DNA of 64,000 nt from assembly GCA_024743405.1 (NCBI GenBank), contig JANSWP010000004.1, positions 1 through 64,000 of the forward strand. Direction: 5' to 3'. This DNA comes from Bacteroidota bacterium. Its GTDB lineage: Bacteria > Bacteroidota > Bacteroidia > Chitinophagales > Saprospiraceae. The notes under the pieces were generated by a model. That model had not been told where the DNA came from and searched no databases. It saw only the letters and a list, made by a program, of their open reading frames with translations. Within the stretch, counting starts at the first letter, position 1, and the number at the start of each line of letters is the position of its first letter. The position numbers and the translations under genes were made by a program. Shown one piece after another: positions 37,360-44,913 of the stretch.

Positions 37360-37941
37360 TTAAGTGGCAGGGAAACTGTCAAAATCTATTTCAGAGTTAT
37401 CGATATCATTTTCATCGTTTACCAAATAATCATTTTCATAGTCGTCGAATTCTTCTTCCTCATGGTCTTCAAATTTCCCTTTTTGTTTAGCCGGACGAAT
37501 GATTTTTGTTATAATTTGATTTTCTGATTTTTTTATAACAGGTATAGGTTTTCTATCGGGAATTTCAGGGACTTGAATCATTGTTTTAGCTGCAATACTT
37601 TTTGTCGTTGTTGGCACTGCCATCAGACGACGTTTATCAATTAATTGTCCCGAAATAGAACAAATACCATAATTTTTATGCCGAATACGTAAAAGTGCGT
37701 TTTCCAAATCCTGAATATGCTTTAGTTGCCGTTGTGCCATAGATTGTAGAAACTCTAAATCTACATGACTGCCTGAACCTTCCATCCAATCACCATCTTC
37801 TTCCAATTTTTCGGTAATATTGGTGACTTGATCGTCCAATGATTTAAACTGCTTACGCGCCTTTTCCAATTTCTGATCAATAATGGCTTTGAATTCTGAT
37901 AATTCAGCATCTGAATACCGGTTTATTACTCGTTCTGTCAT
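37360..37941 (-). CDS. DksA/TraR-like protein with degenerate zinc finger and acidic tail
   Basis: The 193-residue protein has an N-terminal coiled coil (about residues 10-85, with ...LEEDGDWMEGSG... at the tip region). The segment RHKNYGICSISGQLIDKRRLMAVPTTTKSIAAK follows and aligns with the DksA/TraR zinc-finger region (YGxCxxxGxxIxxxRLxAxPxxxxCxxC). Only one of the usual four cysteines remains, so zinc binding is doubtful. An acidic, Asp/Glu/Asn-rich tail of about 45 residues ends the chain. DksA-type proteins enter the RNA polymerase secondary channel; whether this one does is unproven. It is preceded by the single-sided TTCAG promoter at 37970-38003, giving a leader of about 22 nt. Confidence 0.8.
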   Translation of the reverse strand: MTERVINRYSDAELSEFKAIIDQKLEKARKQFKSLDDQVTNITEKLEEDGDWMEGSGSHVDLEFLQSMAQRQLKHIQDLENALLRIRHKNYGICSISGQLIDKRRLMAVPTTTKSIAAKTMIQVPEIPDRKPIPVIKKSENQIITKIIRPAKQKGKFEDHEEEEFDDYENDYLVNDENDIDNSEIDFDSFPAT

Positions 37942-37969
37942 CTTTAGTTTTTTTGATTAAAAGATGACC

Positions 37970-38003
37970 CAAAAGAGCAAATCAAATCTGAAGAAAATCT
38001 GAA
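37970..38003 (-). promoter_or_regulatory. single-sided TTCAG direct-repeat promoter of the DksA-like gene
   Basis: Read on the minus strand, TTCAG at 38003-37999 and TTCAG at 37992-37988 are 11 bp apart (TTCAGATTTTC then TTCAGATTTGA). The -7-like element CTCTTTTG ends at 37970, 22 nt after the first base of the second repeat, the same offset as in all six arms of the divergent cassettes. The opposite arm is missing. Confidence 0.75.
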
Positions 38004-38253
38004 TTTTTTACCAACTAACGGATTTTTTTTAGCCAAAAAGAAAAGACATCGGTTGGCAAGGTGGGTTTATGTATGCTAGTAGAGTTAAAATGTTGGATAA
38101 CTAAAGGACTTCTTCAGGAAAGCACCTACAATCCTAATTCTTAAATAACAAATGACTTCCTTACTTTTAAAATTAAAAAAAAGATTCTGAAACTGCCAAG
38201 TAGCTCATTAATCAAAATGCTATAATAAGTTTCTAAAAGTTTTGACCTGTTAT
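38004..38253. other. gap without a recognisable gene
   Basis: Between the promoter of the DksA-like gene and the end of the PAP2 gene I see no coding potential and no strong hairpin. Confidence 0.5.
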
Positions 38254-38886
38254 TTAGGATAAAAGTTTAGAGAGTGATTGTGAAGAAATCTTGAATTTAC
38301 TCTCCAATTTGGATATTATTTTAAAAATTATCCAAGCGAACAAAAAACCTCCTCCAATATCAAAACTATAATGCACCCTTTGAATCAAAATTCCTCCAAT
38401 TACAATTAAACTTATCCCTAAAAGCAATCTTTTCAACATATTATTTCGAGCAATCAGAAACAGGTAAACCAATGTCGCCGTATGCCCGGAGAAGAATAGG
38501 TCCTTTGTGAAAACAATCTTTTCAGAACTGAAAAGATCCACCATGGGGTCATTCAAAGGAATCATTCCAAACGGCGGATTCAATGGGAAAACCAAAATGG
38601 TTAAACTCCTAAAATAAAGTATGAATGCATACCCAATAAGAGCAAAAGATAATCGAGTCAATCCTTCACGATAACTTTGAATGATACTTGCAATCACGCC
38701 AAAATATATCAAGAAAAAAATAACGTAAGAAAGGTCAACAGGAGGCGGCAATAAATACTGAACAGGATCGAATAAATCAAATCCGTTTCGTTGTTCCGCC
38801 CAATTCATACATTTAAATATAGACACAAAACCTGTCCAAAGAAAACTGATACTAAACCAGAATAGAATTTGAATCTGCCACTTCAT
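38254..38886 (-). CDS. PAP2-type membrane phosphatase
   Basis: The 210-residue protein has about six membrane segments. Its catalytic motifs are of the PAP2_3 (sphingomyelin-synthase-like) type: LFFSGHTATLVYL, with the conserved SGHT, and HYSFDIGGG, with the second His and an Asp. Such enzymes dephosphorylate membrane lipids or transfer lipid head groups, with the active site at the outer face of the membrane. The substrate cannot be deduced; lipid A, undecaprenyl pyrophosphate or phosphatidate are all possible. It is the last gene of a three-gene minus-strand operon starting at the cassette at 39311, nine bases after the 73-codon gene. Confidence 0.85.
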   Translation of the reverse strand: MKWQIQILFWFSISFLWTGFVSIFKCMNWAEQRNGFDLFDPVQYLLPPPVDLSYVIFFLIYFGVIASIIQSYREGLTRLSFALIGYAFILYFRSLTILVFPLNPPFGMIPLNDPMVDLFSSEKIVFTKDLFFSGHTATLVYLFLIARNNMLKRLLLGISLIVIGGILIQRVHYSFDIGGGFLFAWIIFKIISKLESKFKISSQSLSKLLS

Positions 38887-38895
38887 CCGCTTCCT

Positions 38896-39117
38896 TCACT
38901 TGATTTTATAGAGATATTGATTAAGCAATTGGTCTTTCAGAAAAGAAAAGAAAGTATTTTTTTTCTTTTCGGTCGAATTAGTTGTTTCTTCTAGTGATTC
39001 AACCTTTAGTTCTTCCACAAATTCATTAGAATGATTGATAGAACCAGCTTCTGTGGAGATCAAGTCTTCAAAATCCTCCACATTTTTATTTAAACGAAGC
39101 GATTTTGTGATTGGCAT
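38896..39117 (-). CDS. small hypothetical protein (73 aa)
   Basis: Unrecognised. It is acidic in the middle (FEDLISTEAGSINHSNEFVEELKVESLEETTN), then has a basic linker and an amphipathic, aromatic C-terminus (FFSFLKDQLLNQYLYKIK) that could sit on a membrane. It lies nine bases before the PAP2 gene and overlaps the preceding small gene by 32 bases in another frame, so it is probably part of that operon. Its reality rests on this tight packing only. Confidence 0.5.
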   Translation of the reverse strand: MPITKSLRLNKNVEDFEDLISTEAGSINHSNEFVEELKVESLEETTNSTEKKKNTFFSFLKDQLLNQYLYKIK

Positions 39118-39277
39118 AGGCTTTCTTTTTAGTAAAAACTGTCATCCTTCCACTCACATAAGGTCGGTGGTCGAAATCTGTTATTTCATCATTTTCTTTA
39201 TTATTTAGAAGAGCAGGCATTTGGAATTTCGCCCATTTCATTCTCCAAAATCGGTATCTTGCTTTTAATCGTGTCAT
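39086..39277 (-). CDS. small basic hypothetical protein (63 aa)
   Basis: Unrecognised. The protein starts MTRLKARYRFWRMKWAKFQM, is strongly basic, and ends in another basic stretch. The frame is open from 39313, but the -7 element of the cassette covers 39311-39318 and the expected transcription start is near 39304. The ATG at 39277 is therefore the right start, with a leader of about 27 nt. It is the first gene of the small-protein/PAP2 operon. The basic character recalls the 43-residue protein behind another copy of the same cassette (44236). Confidence 0.5.
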   Translation of the reverse strand: MTRLKARYRFWRMKWAKFQMPALLNNKENDEITDFDHRPYVSGRMTVFTKKKAYANHKIASFK

Positions 39278-39310
39278 TATAAACTTTGTGTTTATTGTCA
39301 AAAATCCACG

Positions 39311-39420
39311 CAAACCTATGAGCCGATTTTGAAGAAATTCTGAATTATTGAGCTTTTGAAAAATATTTTTTTCGACCCTTCATTTCTTCAAAATTTATTC
39401 AGAATTGCCACCTTTCTTTG
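39311..39420. promoter_or_regulatory. divergent TTCAG cassette, copy B
   Basis: Minus arm: TTCAG (39344-39340) and TTCAA (39333-39329), 11 bp apart, with -7 TAGGTTTG ending at 39311. Plus arm: TTCAA (39387-39391) and TTCAG (39398-39402), 11 bp apart, with -7 TTTCTTTG ending at 39420. In both arms the -7 ends 22 nt after the start of the second repeat. The two inner repeat pairs flank an AT-rich centre (GAAAAATATTTTTTTC). Total length between the outer -7 ends is 110 bp. Confidence 0.85.
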
Positions 39421-39426
39421 CGCTCG

Positions 39427-39509
39427 GTTTTAACCAAAAAGGGCATCATTTATAAAATTGCCTGCAAAATATAATGCGGTGTTAATCCCTATGGATTAGC
39501 ACTTTTTTT
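39427..39509 (+). ncRNA. candidate short RNA from cassette B, plus arm
   Basis: The plus-arm promoter predicts a start near 39427. An intrinsic terminator follows at 39479-39509 (GTGTTAATCC/GGATTAGCAC with one wobble pair, then seven T). No reading frame of note lies between. This gives an RNA of about 83 nt, or an attenuator in the leader of the secreted-protein gene at 39581. Confidence 0.5.
39479..39509 (+). terminator. intrinsic terminator or attenuator before the secreted-protein gene
   Basis: GTGTTAATCC (39479-39488), loop CTAT, GGATTAGCAC (39493-39502), then T7 to 39509. It lies between the cassette promoter and the ATG at 39581. Confidence 0.75.
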
Positions 39510-39525
39510 ATGGAATTCAACAAAA

Positions 39526-39562
39526 CGATTGTCAGAAATCGGCAACCGAAAACTGACAATCG
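39526..39562 (+). promoter_or_regulatory. hairpin directly upstream of the secreted-protein gene
   Basis: CGATTGTCAG (39526-39535) pairs with CTGACAATCG (39553-39562). An inner TCGG/CCGA helix around loop CAA is separated from it by a symmetric AAA/AAA internal loop. It ends 18 bases before the ATG. It may be an operator or an RNA structure; no T-tract follows. Confidence 0.45.
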
Positions 39563-39580
39563 ACAACAGTAAATCATCCC

Positions 39581-42500
39581 ATGAATGTTAGACACCTGAT
39601 AGCCCTGTTGCTTTTTCCGACAGTTGGAAAAGGCTTTAATGAATTGACAAATTGTGACTTTACGGTTTCAGAAACACACCAATCCCCCTCCTGTCCAAAT
39701 GAAAATGACGGCAGCATTGATTTGACTGTCAAAGGCGACGAGATTTATTCCTTTTTTTGGACGGATTCTTTAGGCAATGCACTAAATAATCAGACAAAAA
39801 ACATGAGTGGTTTAGCCGCAGGAATGTATTTCGTGACGGTGACAGATTCGTTGAATTGCGACCTAACCATGCAAATTGAAATCGAAGATGCAGCAGATAC
39901 CATTCCTCCGATAATCACCTGCCCCGATAATATGACTGTTGATTTGCCGTCAGGCGAATGTGAGGCGGTAATTTTCTTTGACGCTACCGTTTTCGATGCC
40001 TGCGGTGAACCTGTGGTTTTCCAAACAGATACTACGGGTTTCATCTCAGGCAGTGCTTTTCCGATTGGCGTGGCGACATTGAGCTTTGAGGCTTCGGACG
40101 GCACTAATACCGTTGGATGTTCTTTTCAGATAAGCATTAACGAGTTTATCCCCCTGAACAATGCTTTTCTCTCTTGTTCTGCTCCATTGAATGCTTCCAT
40201 TGACGGCAATTGTGAAGCAAACTTTGGGGCAGTAACCTTCTTAACAGGCTCCAATTATGGCTGTTATGAAGAATATTTGGTTGTATTCAAAAATCACACA
40301 GGCGATACTTTACAACCTTCTGATTTTCACGAATACATCGAAAAAGATATTTATGTAACTGTAAAAGACCCTGAATCGGGTAATTCATGTCAAACCATAC
40401 TCTCACTTTTTGATAACCTGATACCGATTATTACTTGTGAGGACACGATGCTTTTCTCTTGTGTTTTTAATTTAATTAAGGTTCACCCTTCCCACATCGG
40501 ATATGCAAAAGTCTTTGATAATTGTGGGGAGGTTGACCTCAATTTTTATGACCAAATAACCGATTTAAGTTGTGAAGACTCGACTTTAAACGGGCATATT
40601 AGTAAAGTTTTGCACCGAACTTGGAAGGCAGTGGACGAATACGGCAATTTTGCCTCGCCCTGCCAACAAGTTCTTTTATTTGAGCGCAAAACGATTGCGG
40701 ATATTGAGTTTCCGAAAGACCTGACGGATAAAGTCGGGGACTTACCTTCACTCAATTGTGATATTTCTGATGCTTCGCCTTTAATTGCAGGCTCACCAAT
40801 GATTGACAGCATTTCTTTATTAACCGGCGGAGCTTGTGAAATGACTGTTGATTATTCGGATTTTATCATTGATGCCTGCGGAATCGGGCAGGATATTTTG
40901 AGAACTTGGACGGTACATGATGTCTGTCAAAATATTATTGAAACACATCTTCAAATTATTCGAATTAAGGACAAAACGCCGCCGAATATTTCGTGTCTGC
41001 CAAATAAAAATGTGAGTACAAATGTGGGCGACTGTACCGCCATTTTTCTAATTCCACAAGCCGATGTGACCGACGATTGTTCCGATTTTACCATGCAATT
41101 TCAAAGTTCGGCAGGCTTTGTTTCGGGCAATTTATTAATGAATATCCCGCTCGGACAACATATTCTGACTTATACCGCCACCGACGAGTGCGGCAACCAA
41201 TCTAAATGCCAAACAGAGGTCAATGTCCATGACGGTCTTGCGCCGACTATTTTGTGTAAGCCCTCTAAAACGGTTTCGCTGACTTCGGACGGAAAAGCCA
41301 CCGTTTCCGCAGCCACTTTTGACAATGGAAGTTATGATGATTGTATTTCGCCCTCAAATCTGAAATTCGAAATCAGAAGATTTGAACAAACTTGCGATTC
41401 GACGGTAACAGAATGGAAATCAACCATGACTTTTTGTTGTGCTGATGTCGGAACGCCTGTTTCTGGTGAAGTTCGAGTAATTGATTATTTTGGGAATTAC
41501 AATATTTGTGGTTCCACGGTCATTGTGAGAGATTTGATTCCGCCTTCGTTAAACTGCCCTTCCGATATTCAAATTGAATGTGGGTTTGATTATTCAGACT
41601 TGAATGTTTTTGGAAAAATTGCGGAAAGTCAGGCGAAGAAACTACCCATTTATATCAACGGCGAATTAGTCGGATATGATGGTTTAGGATTGGATAATTG
41701 CGGCGCAATAATTGAAACTTTAGACCCTGATTTTGATATTAATGATTGCGGAACAGGGACGATAAAACGACATTTCAAAATCACAGACCCCTCAAATCTA
41801 GAACAAACTTGTACGCAGACTATTCAAGTCGTTAACTACACGCCTTTTTATATCAATTCCATTGATTTTCAAGATCCGACAGACGATGCCGAATTGCCAA
41901 ACCATTTAACACTTATCGGTTGTTCCTCCGATACTGACCCGAATGCGACCGGAAAGCCGGTTTTATTGGGCGACGGCTGCGATTTGGCGACTTTTACTTT
42001 TCAGGATGAAATCGTAAATCTCCCGGGAAATGCCTGGCAAATCAAACGAAATTGGACTATTATTGACTTTTGTAATTTCCAAAACGGGCAGGGAAAATGG
42101 GAGTACACGCAACATATCACCGTTTTAAATACAGATTTTTTGCCACCTCAAATCAAAGGTTTTGTCGAAATCGCCAACTTCTGTGGCTCCGACTCGGATT
42201 GCTCAACAGGATTTGTGGATTTTTCCCTTTCGGCAACAGATAATTGTTCGAATGAGTTGGACTTGATTTGGGTATATAAAATTGACCTTTTCAATGATTT
42301 GACCCATGATATTTTCGGTAATTCAAATTCGGTTGAAGGTGAATTTCCGATTGGTCTTCATCGAATTTATTGGTCGGTCACGGATGAATTTGGAAATGAA
42401 TCAAACGCCGCTTTATTCCTGTCTGTTGAAGATTGCGCACCTCCAACGTTATTATGTTACGACACAATTCAAGTGCTGTTATATGACAATAATTATATGA

Positions 42501-43294
42501 CAATTTATGCCGAAGATTTGGACATTGGGCAGATTTGGGATAACTGTTCTGACTTTGGCAATTTGGATTTTCGTTTTAGCCAATATAATCCGTCTTACAA
42601 TGAAAATTTCCCGCCTGCGGGCGCGGGTGATTTTTTATTTTTCACCTGCCCTGATGATTTTCATACCGTCACGGCGTGGGTCAATGATGAAAGTAATAAT
42701 TGGGGACATTGTCATTTTGAACTTCATGTTCACGATAATTTGAATAATTGCGGCAGCCCGATTCCGACAGTTTCCATTGCGGGTTTTGTTCGAACCGAAA
42801 ACGGTATTTATATTCAGGATGTGGAGGTAAATGTGAATACTGCCTTCCCATTAAATACGGACATTTTCGGCGGTTATGCCTTTTATAATTTGCCAATGGG
42901 AGGCGATTATTCCGTCGTTCCGACTAAAGATGTGAATCATCTGAACGGTGTGACGACTTACGATATGGTCTTAATTCAAAAGCATATTTTGAATGTTAAT
43001 AAACTACTCTCGCCATATAAAATAATTGCCGCCGATTTGAATAATTCGGGGACGGTCACTACCTCCGATTTGGTAGAAATGAGGAAATTGATTTTAAATA
43101 TTCAATCAACATTTTCCAATAATGAGTCATGGCGATTCATTGATGCGGACTTTGAATTTCCGAATCCTGAAAATCCTTTTGAGACAAGTTTTCCCGAGTA
43201 TAAGAGTTTTAACAACCTGCCTAACAGTCAAATTGTAAACTTCGTCGGCATAAAAATCGGAGATGTGAACAATAGTGTGAATCCGAATAACTAA
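39581..43294 (+). CDS. large secreted protein with SprB-like, HYR and dockerin-like modules
   Basis: The 1237-residue protein has a short hydrophobic leader, then a SprB-type repeat (CPNENDGSIDLTVKG...GLAAGMYFVTVTDSLNCDL). Several HYR-like Ig modules follow (PPIITCPDNMTVDL, IPLGQHILTYTATDECGNQSKC). Near the C-terminus is a carboxypeptidase-regulatory-like fold (GFVRTENGIYIQDVEVNVNT...NLPMGGDYSVVPTKD), then a dockerin-like pair (AADLNNSGTVTTSDLVEMRKLIL ... GIKIGDVNNS). This layout is typical of Saprospiria surface proteins. It ends just after the dockerin-like part without a clear T9SS sorting domain, so it may be shortened or use another anchor. It lies downstream of cassette B, but behind a terminator. 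Confidence 0.8.
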   Translation: MNVRHLIALLLFPTVGKGFNELTNCDFTVSETHQSPSCPNENDGSIDLTVKGDEIYSFFWTDSLGNALNNQTKNMSGLAAGMYFVTVTDSLNCDLTMQIEIEDAADTIPPIITCPDNMTVDLPSGECEAVIFFDATVFDACGEPVVFQTDTTGFISGSAFPIGVATLSFEASDGTNTVGCSFQISINEFIPLNNAFLSCSAPLNASIDGNCEANFGAVTFLTGSNYGCYEEYLVVFKNHTGDTLQPSDFHEYIEKDIYVTVKDPESGNSCQTILSLFDNLIPIITCEDTMLFSCVFNLIKVHPSHIGYAKVFDNCGEVDLNFYDQITDLSCEDSTLNGHISKVLHRTWKAVDEYGNFASPCQQVLLFERKTIADIEFPKDLTDKVGDLPSLNCDISDASPLIAGSPMIDSISLLTGGACEMTVDYSDFIIDACGIGQDILRTWTVHDVCQNIIETHLQIIRIKDKTPPNISCLPNKNVSTNVGDCTAIFLIPQADVTDDCSDFTMQFQSSAGFVSGNLLMNIPLGQHILTYTATDECGNQSKCQTEVNVHDGLAPTILCKPSKTVSLTSDGKATVSAATFDNGSYDDCISPSNLKFEIRRFEQTCDSTVTEWKSTMTFCCADVGTPVSGEVRVIDYFGNYNICGSTVIVRDLIPPSLNCPSDIQIECGFDYSDLNVFGKIAESQAKKLPIYINGELVGYDGLGLDNCGAIIETLDPDFDINDCGTGTIKRHFKITDPSNLEQTCTQTIQVVNYTPFYINSIDFQDPTDDAELPNHLTLIGCSSDTDPNATGKPVLLGDGCDLATFTFQDEIVNLPGNAWQIKRNWTIIDFCNFQNGQGKWEYTQHITVLNTDFLPPQIKGFVEIANFCGSDSDCSTGFVDFSLSATDNCSNELDLIWVYKIDLFNDLTHDIFGNSNSVEGEFPIGLHRIYWSVTDEFGNESNAALFLSVEDCAPPTLLCYDTIQVLLYDNNYMTIYAEDLDIGQIWDNCSDFGNLDFRFSQYNPSYNENFPPAGAGDFLFFTCPDDFHTVTAWVNDESNNWGHCHFELHVHDNLNNCGSPIPTVSIAGFVRTENGIYIQDVEVNVNTAFPLNTDIFGGYAFYNLPMGGDYSVVPTKDVNHLNGVTTYDMVLIQKHILNVNKLLSPYKIIAADLNNSGTVTTSDLVEMRKLILNIQSTFSNNESWRFIDADFEFPNPENPFETSFPEYKSFNNLPNSQIVNFVGIKIGDVNNSVNPNN

Positions 43295-43308
43295 CCTGCT
43301 AAAAACAA

Positions 43309-43346
43309 AAAAGGGCTGTCAGCAATTAATGCCGAACAGCCCTTTT
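43309..43346. terminator. bidirectional terminator
   Basis: AAAAGGGCTGT (43309-43319) pairs perfectly with ACAGCCCTTTT (43336-43346), with A-run and T-run on the two sides. It ends the secreted-protein gene (+) and the PepSY-like locus (-), which converge here. Confidence 0.85.
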
Positions 43347-43389
43347 CAATTGGACGTTTTAACTTAACTAAACACCTTAACGCTAAACT

Positions 43390-43833
43390 TTATTCGTTAT
43401 CTTCTTTCAACAGATTTCCGTCACCGTCGAAAGTCAAACTTACCGTATTGGACTCTGTTGTAAGTGTAACATAATATCTGACAAAACCAGGTTTTTCAAT
43501 GAGGCTCATACTGTCGTAATACTCAATTTCCTCCGCGTAATTTTCATTGATGTAATTCTGAATGGATTCGGGCAATTGAGATTCATTCAAAGAAGTCGTT
43601 GTCTCCAACTATTTTCCTTTTGCCGAAAAGGTTGCTTCGGAAAACATTCCGTCATTCTCAAAAGAAGCAATGTATTCATCTTCGTAGGTATCCCAACTCA
43701 CATCCGTCGCATCAGGATAAAGACTTTGGAATGTGGTCAAAACAACTTCGGGAATATCCGTTTGAATATTTGCGAAGGAAGTTTGCGCTGCTAAGAATGT
43801 CATTAGCGCAGCGCAGAAAAGAAGGATTCTCAT
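43390..43833 (-). pseudogene. PepSY-like periplasmic protein split by an in-frame TAG
   Basis: Two abutting frames (43833-43609 and 43608-43390) are in the same register and together give about 147 codons. The whole has a signal peptide (MRILLFCAALMTFLAAQTSFA) and two PepSY-like repeats (IPEVVLTTFQSLYPDATDVSW...; LPESIQNYINENYAEEIEYYD...VSLTFDGDGNLL). This is the usual layout of the small PepSY-like (DUF2874-type) proteins of Bacteroidota. The single interruption, TAG at 43611-43609, falls at a position where relatives usually carry W in GKW-x-ET. TGG to TAG is thus the likely event. The rest of the sequence looks intact, so the loss is recent or the base is a sequencing error. Confidence 0.75.
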
Positions 43834-44091
43834 TTTTTCAATGAACAGATTTAAAAGTGATTTGGTGAAAAAATCCCGACCGCCTGTACGTTTACAGGCT
43901 GCCGAGAATGTCTAACATTTGCACATGACAATGTGACCAAATGTTACTATTGTGTTATGATGAAATCTTTTTCAAAGAAAGCTGACTCCCTTCAGAAATC
44001 AACTTTTACCCAAAAAATCGTGATTATTAGATTACAGTCCAAGGACTGCAAATATTTCTTTTGTAATTACGATTTTTTCAATTTGACAAGG
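43834..44091. other. gap before cassette C
   Basis: A GC-rich hairpin CCTGTA-CGTT-TACAGG lies near 43885-43900. The remainder, apart from the candidate RNA at 44012-44085, has no supported gene. A 63-codon plus-strand frame here reads through the hairpin RNA and looks accidental. Confidence 0.5.
44012..44085 (-). ncRNA. candidate short hairpin RNA from cassette C, minus arm
   Basis: The minus arm of cassette C predicts a start near 44085. On the minus strand the transcript would begin almost at once with AAAAAATCGT (44078-44069). It has an inner hairpin, CAGTCC-TT-GGACTG, and ends with ACGATTTTTT (44021-44012), the exact complement of its start plus a U-run. The result is a compact self-paired RNA of about 74 nt. 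No coding gene on the minus strand lies close enough to be the obvious target: the PepSY locus starts 250 bp away. Confidence 0.5.
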
Positions 44092-44200
44092 CAAAATTAC
44101 CCTCAGATTCTGAAGAAATTCTGAATAAAGACCCTTTTAAAAAAATATTTTCCAAGTTGTCAAAACTTCAGTTTTTATTCAGAATTATCCCTTTATTTTG
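44092..44200. promoter_or_regulatory. divergent TTCAG cassette, copy C
   Basis: Minus arm: TTCAG (44125-44121) and TTCAG (44114-44110), -7 TAATTTTG ending at 44092. Plus arm: TTCAG (44167-44171) and TTCAG (44178-44182), -7 TTATTTTG ending at 44200. All repeat spacings are 11 bp and both -7 offsets are 22 nt. The centre contains CCCTTTTAAAAAAATATTTTCC, close to that of copy D. Total 109 bp. Confidence 0.88.
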
Positions 44201-44235
44201 AGGTGAAATATTTAATTTTTCAAACTTTAAAAATC

Positions 44236-44367
44236 ATGTTACACAAAGAAAAACCCAAAAAGAAAAAAGAATTTCGTCGCGATTTGGAAGAACGTCCAAA
44301 ACGACGAATGAAAGAACAAAAAATAAAATACCGTCACTCAAAAGCATGGCTGACGGAAGAAGATTAG
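44236..44367 (+). CDS. very basic 43-residue protein behind cassette C
   Basis: The frame starts MLHKEKPKKKKEFRRDLEER and ends WLTEED, with TAG at 44365-44367. Nearly half of its residues are Lys or Arg. The ATG lies about 29 nt after the predicted transcription start of the plus arm of cassette C, the usual leader length for this cassette. A terminator follows at 44425. Such small basic proteins may bind nucleic acid or ribosomes, but there is no recognised family. The promoter-to-ATG geometry is the main support. Confidence 0.6.
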   Translation: MLHKEKPKKKKEFRRDLEERPKRRMKEQKIKYRHSKAWLTEED

Positions 44368-44424
44368 AATAAGTTTTTTGTTACCATCTAACTTGCTTTT
44401 CTCTAAGCACCAATACATTTTAGG

Positions 44425-44456
44425 AAGGCGATGTCCTCATAGGCATCCCTTTTTTT
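44425..44456 (+). terminator. probable terminator after the 43-residue gene
   Basis: AAGG-C-GATG (44425-44432) pairs with CATC-CCTT (44444-44451) with a bulged C, followed by T to 44456. The stem is short but the U-tract is good. Confidence 0.5.
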
Positions 44457-44474
44457 GATGCTTAAACTCTAAAT

Positions 44475-44838
44475 ATGATAGATCCGAATATTCGAATTCA
44501 ATACATCAATGACGACATCGGATATGGAGTTTTTGCAACTCGCATGATACCAAAAGGTTCAGCTGTTTATGTAAAAGACAGTTTAGAAATTGGAAATGCC
44601 TTTAGTTTGCAATCAGGTGGGGTGTCGAAAGGTTTTGAAACCTTCTGATTTTGAGACTTGTGTAGTTGAATGGGAAGCCAAAGCCAAATCTGCGCTTAAA
44701 CAATTTGATGCGGTCGAGCAACCCCTTTTGGCTTTTATTGAAGACGATAATATGGAGGCATTAATGGATTTTTTCCATGACCCGACGACTTATCGATCGG
44801 TGAGAAGTTTGAGGTATCAACAGGTAGTATTACAATAA
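44475..44838 (+). pseudogene. SET-domain protein with internal deletion and frameshift
   Basis: From ATG 44475 the frame reads MIDPNIRIQYINDDIGYGVF, then ATRMIPKGSAVYVKDSLEIG. This is the start of a small SET-domain protein (IGxGVFATRxIPKG). Near 44590 it loses frame. The next frame carries the typical C-terminus: MPLVCNQVGCRKVLKPSDF, then helices to 44838. The middle of the SET domain, including the NHxC catalytic/cofactor segment, is absent. About 36 plus 80 codons remain of an expected 160-200. A deletion with a frame change near 44590 explains this. Confidence 0.7.
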
Positions 44839-44913
44839 AAGATATTATTTTGCCTTCGTCCAAATGCGGAGGTTCTCCACTTTGATTTCTGTATTTTACC
44901 TTCATCGGCAATT

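Noticed and set aside
24614-43611. In-frame TAG and TAA codons as possible recoding (readthrough or an amino acid inserted at stops)
   Set aside because: TAG ends intact genes here (for example the LytTR regulator and the 43-residue frame). The interrupted genes also carry other lesions, and both TAG and TAA occur. Pseudogenes are simpler.
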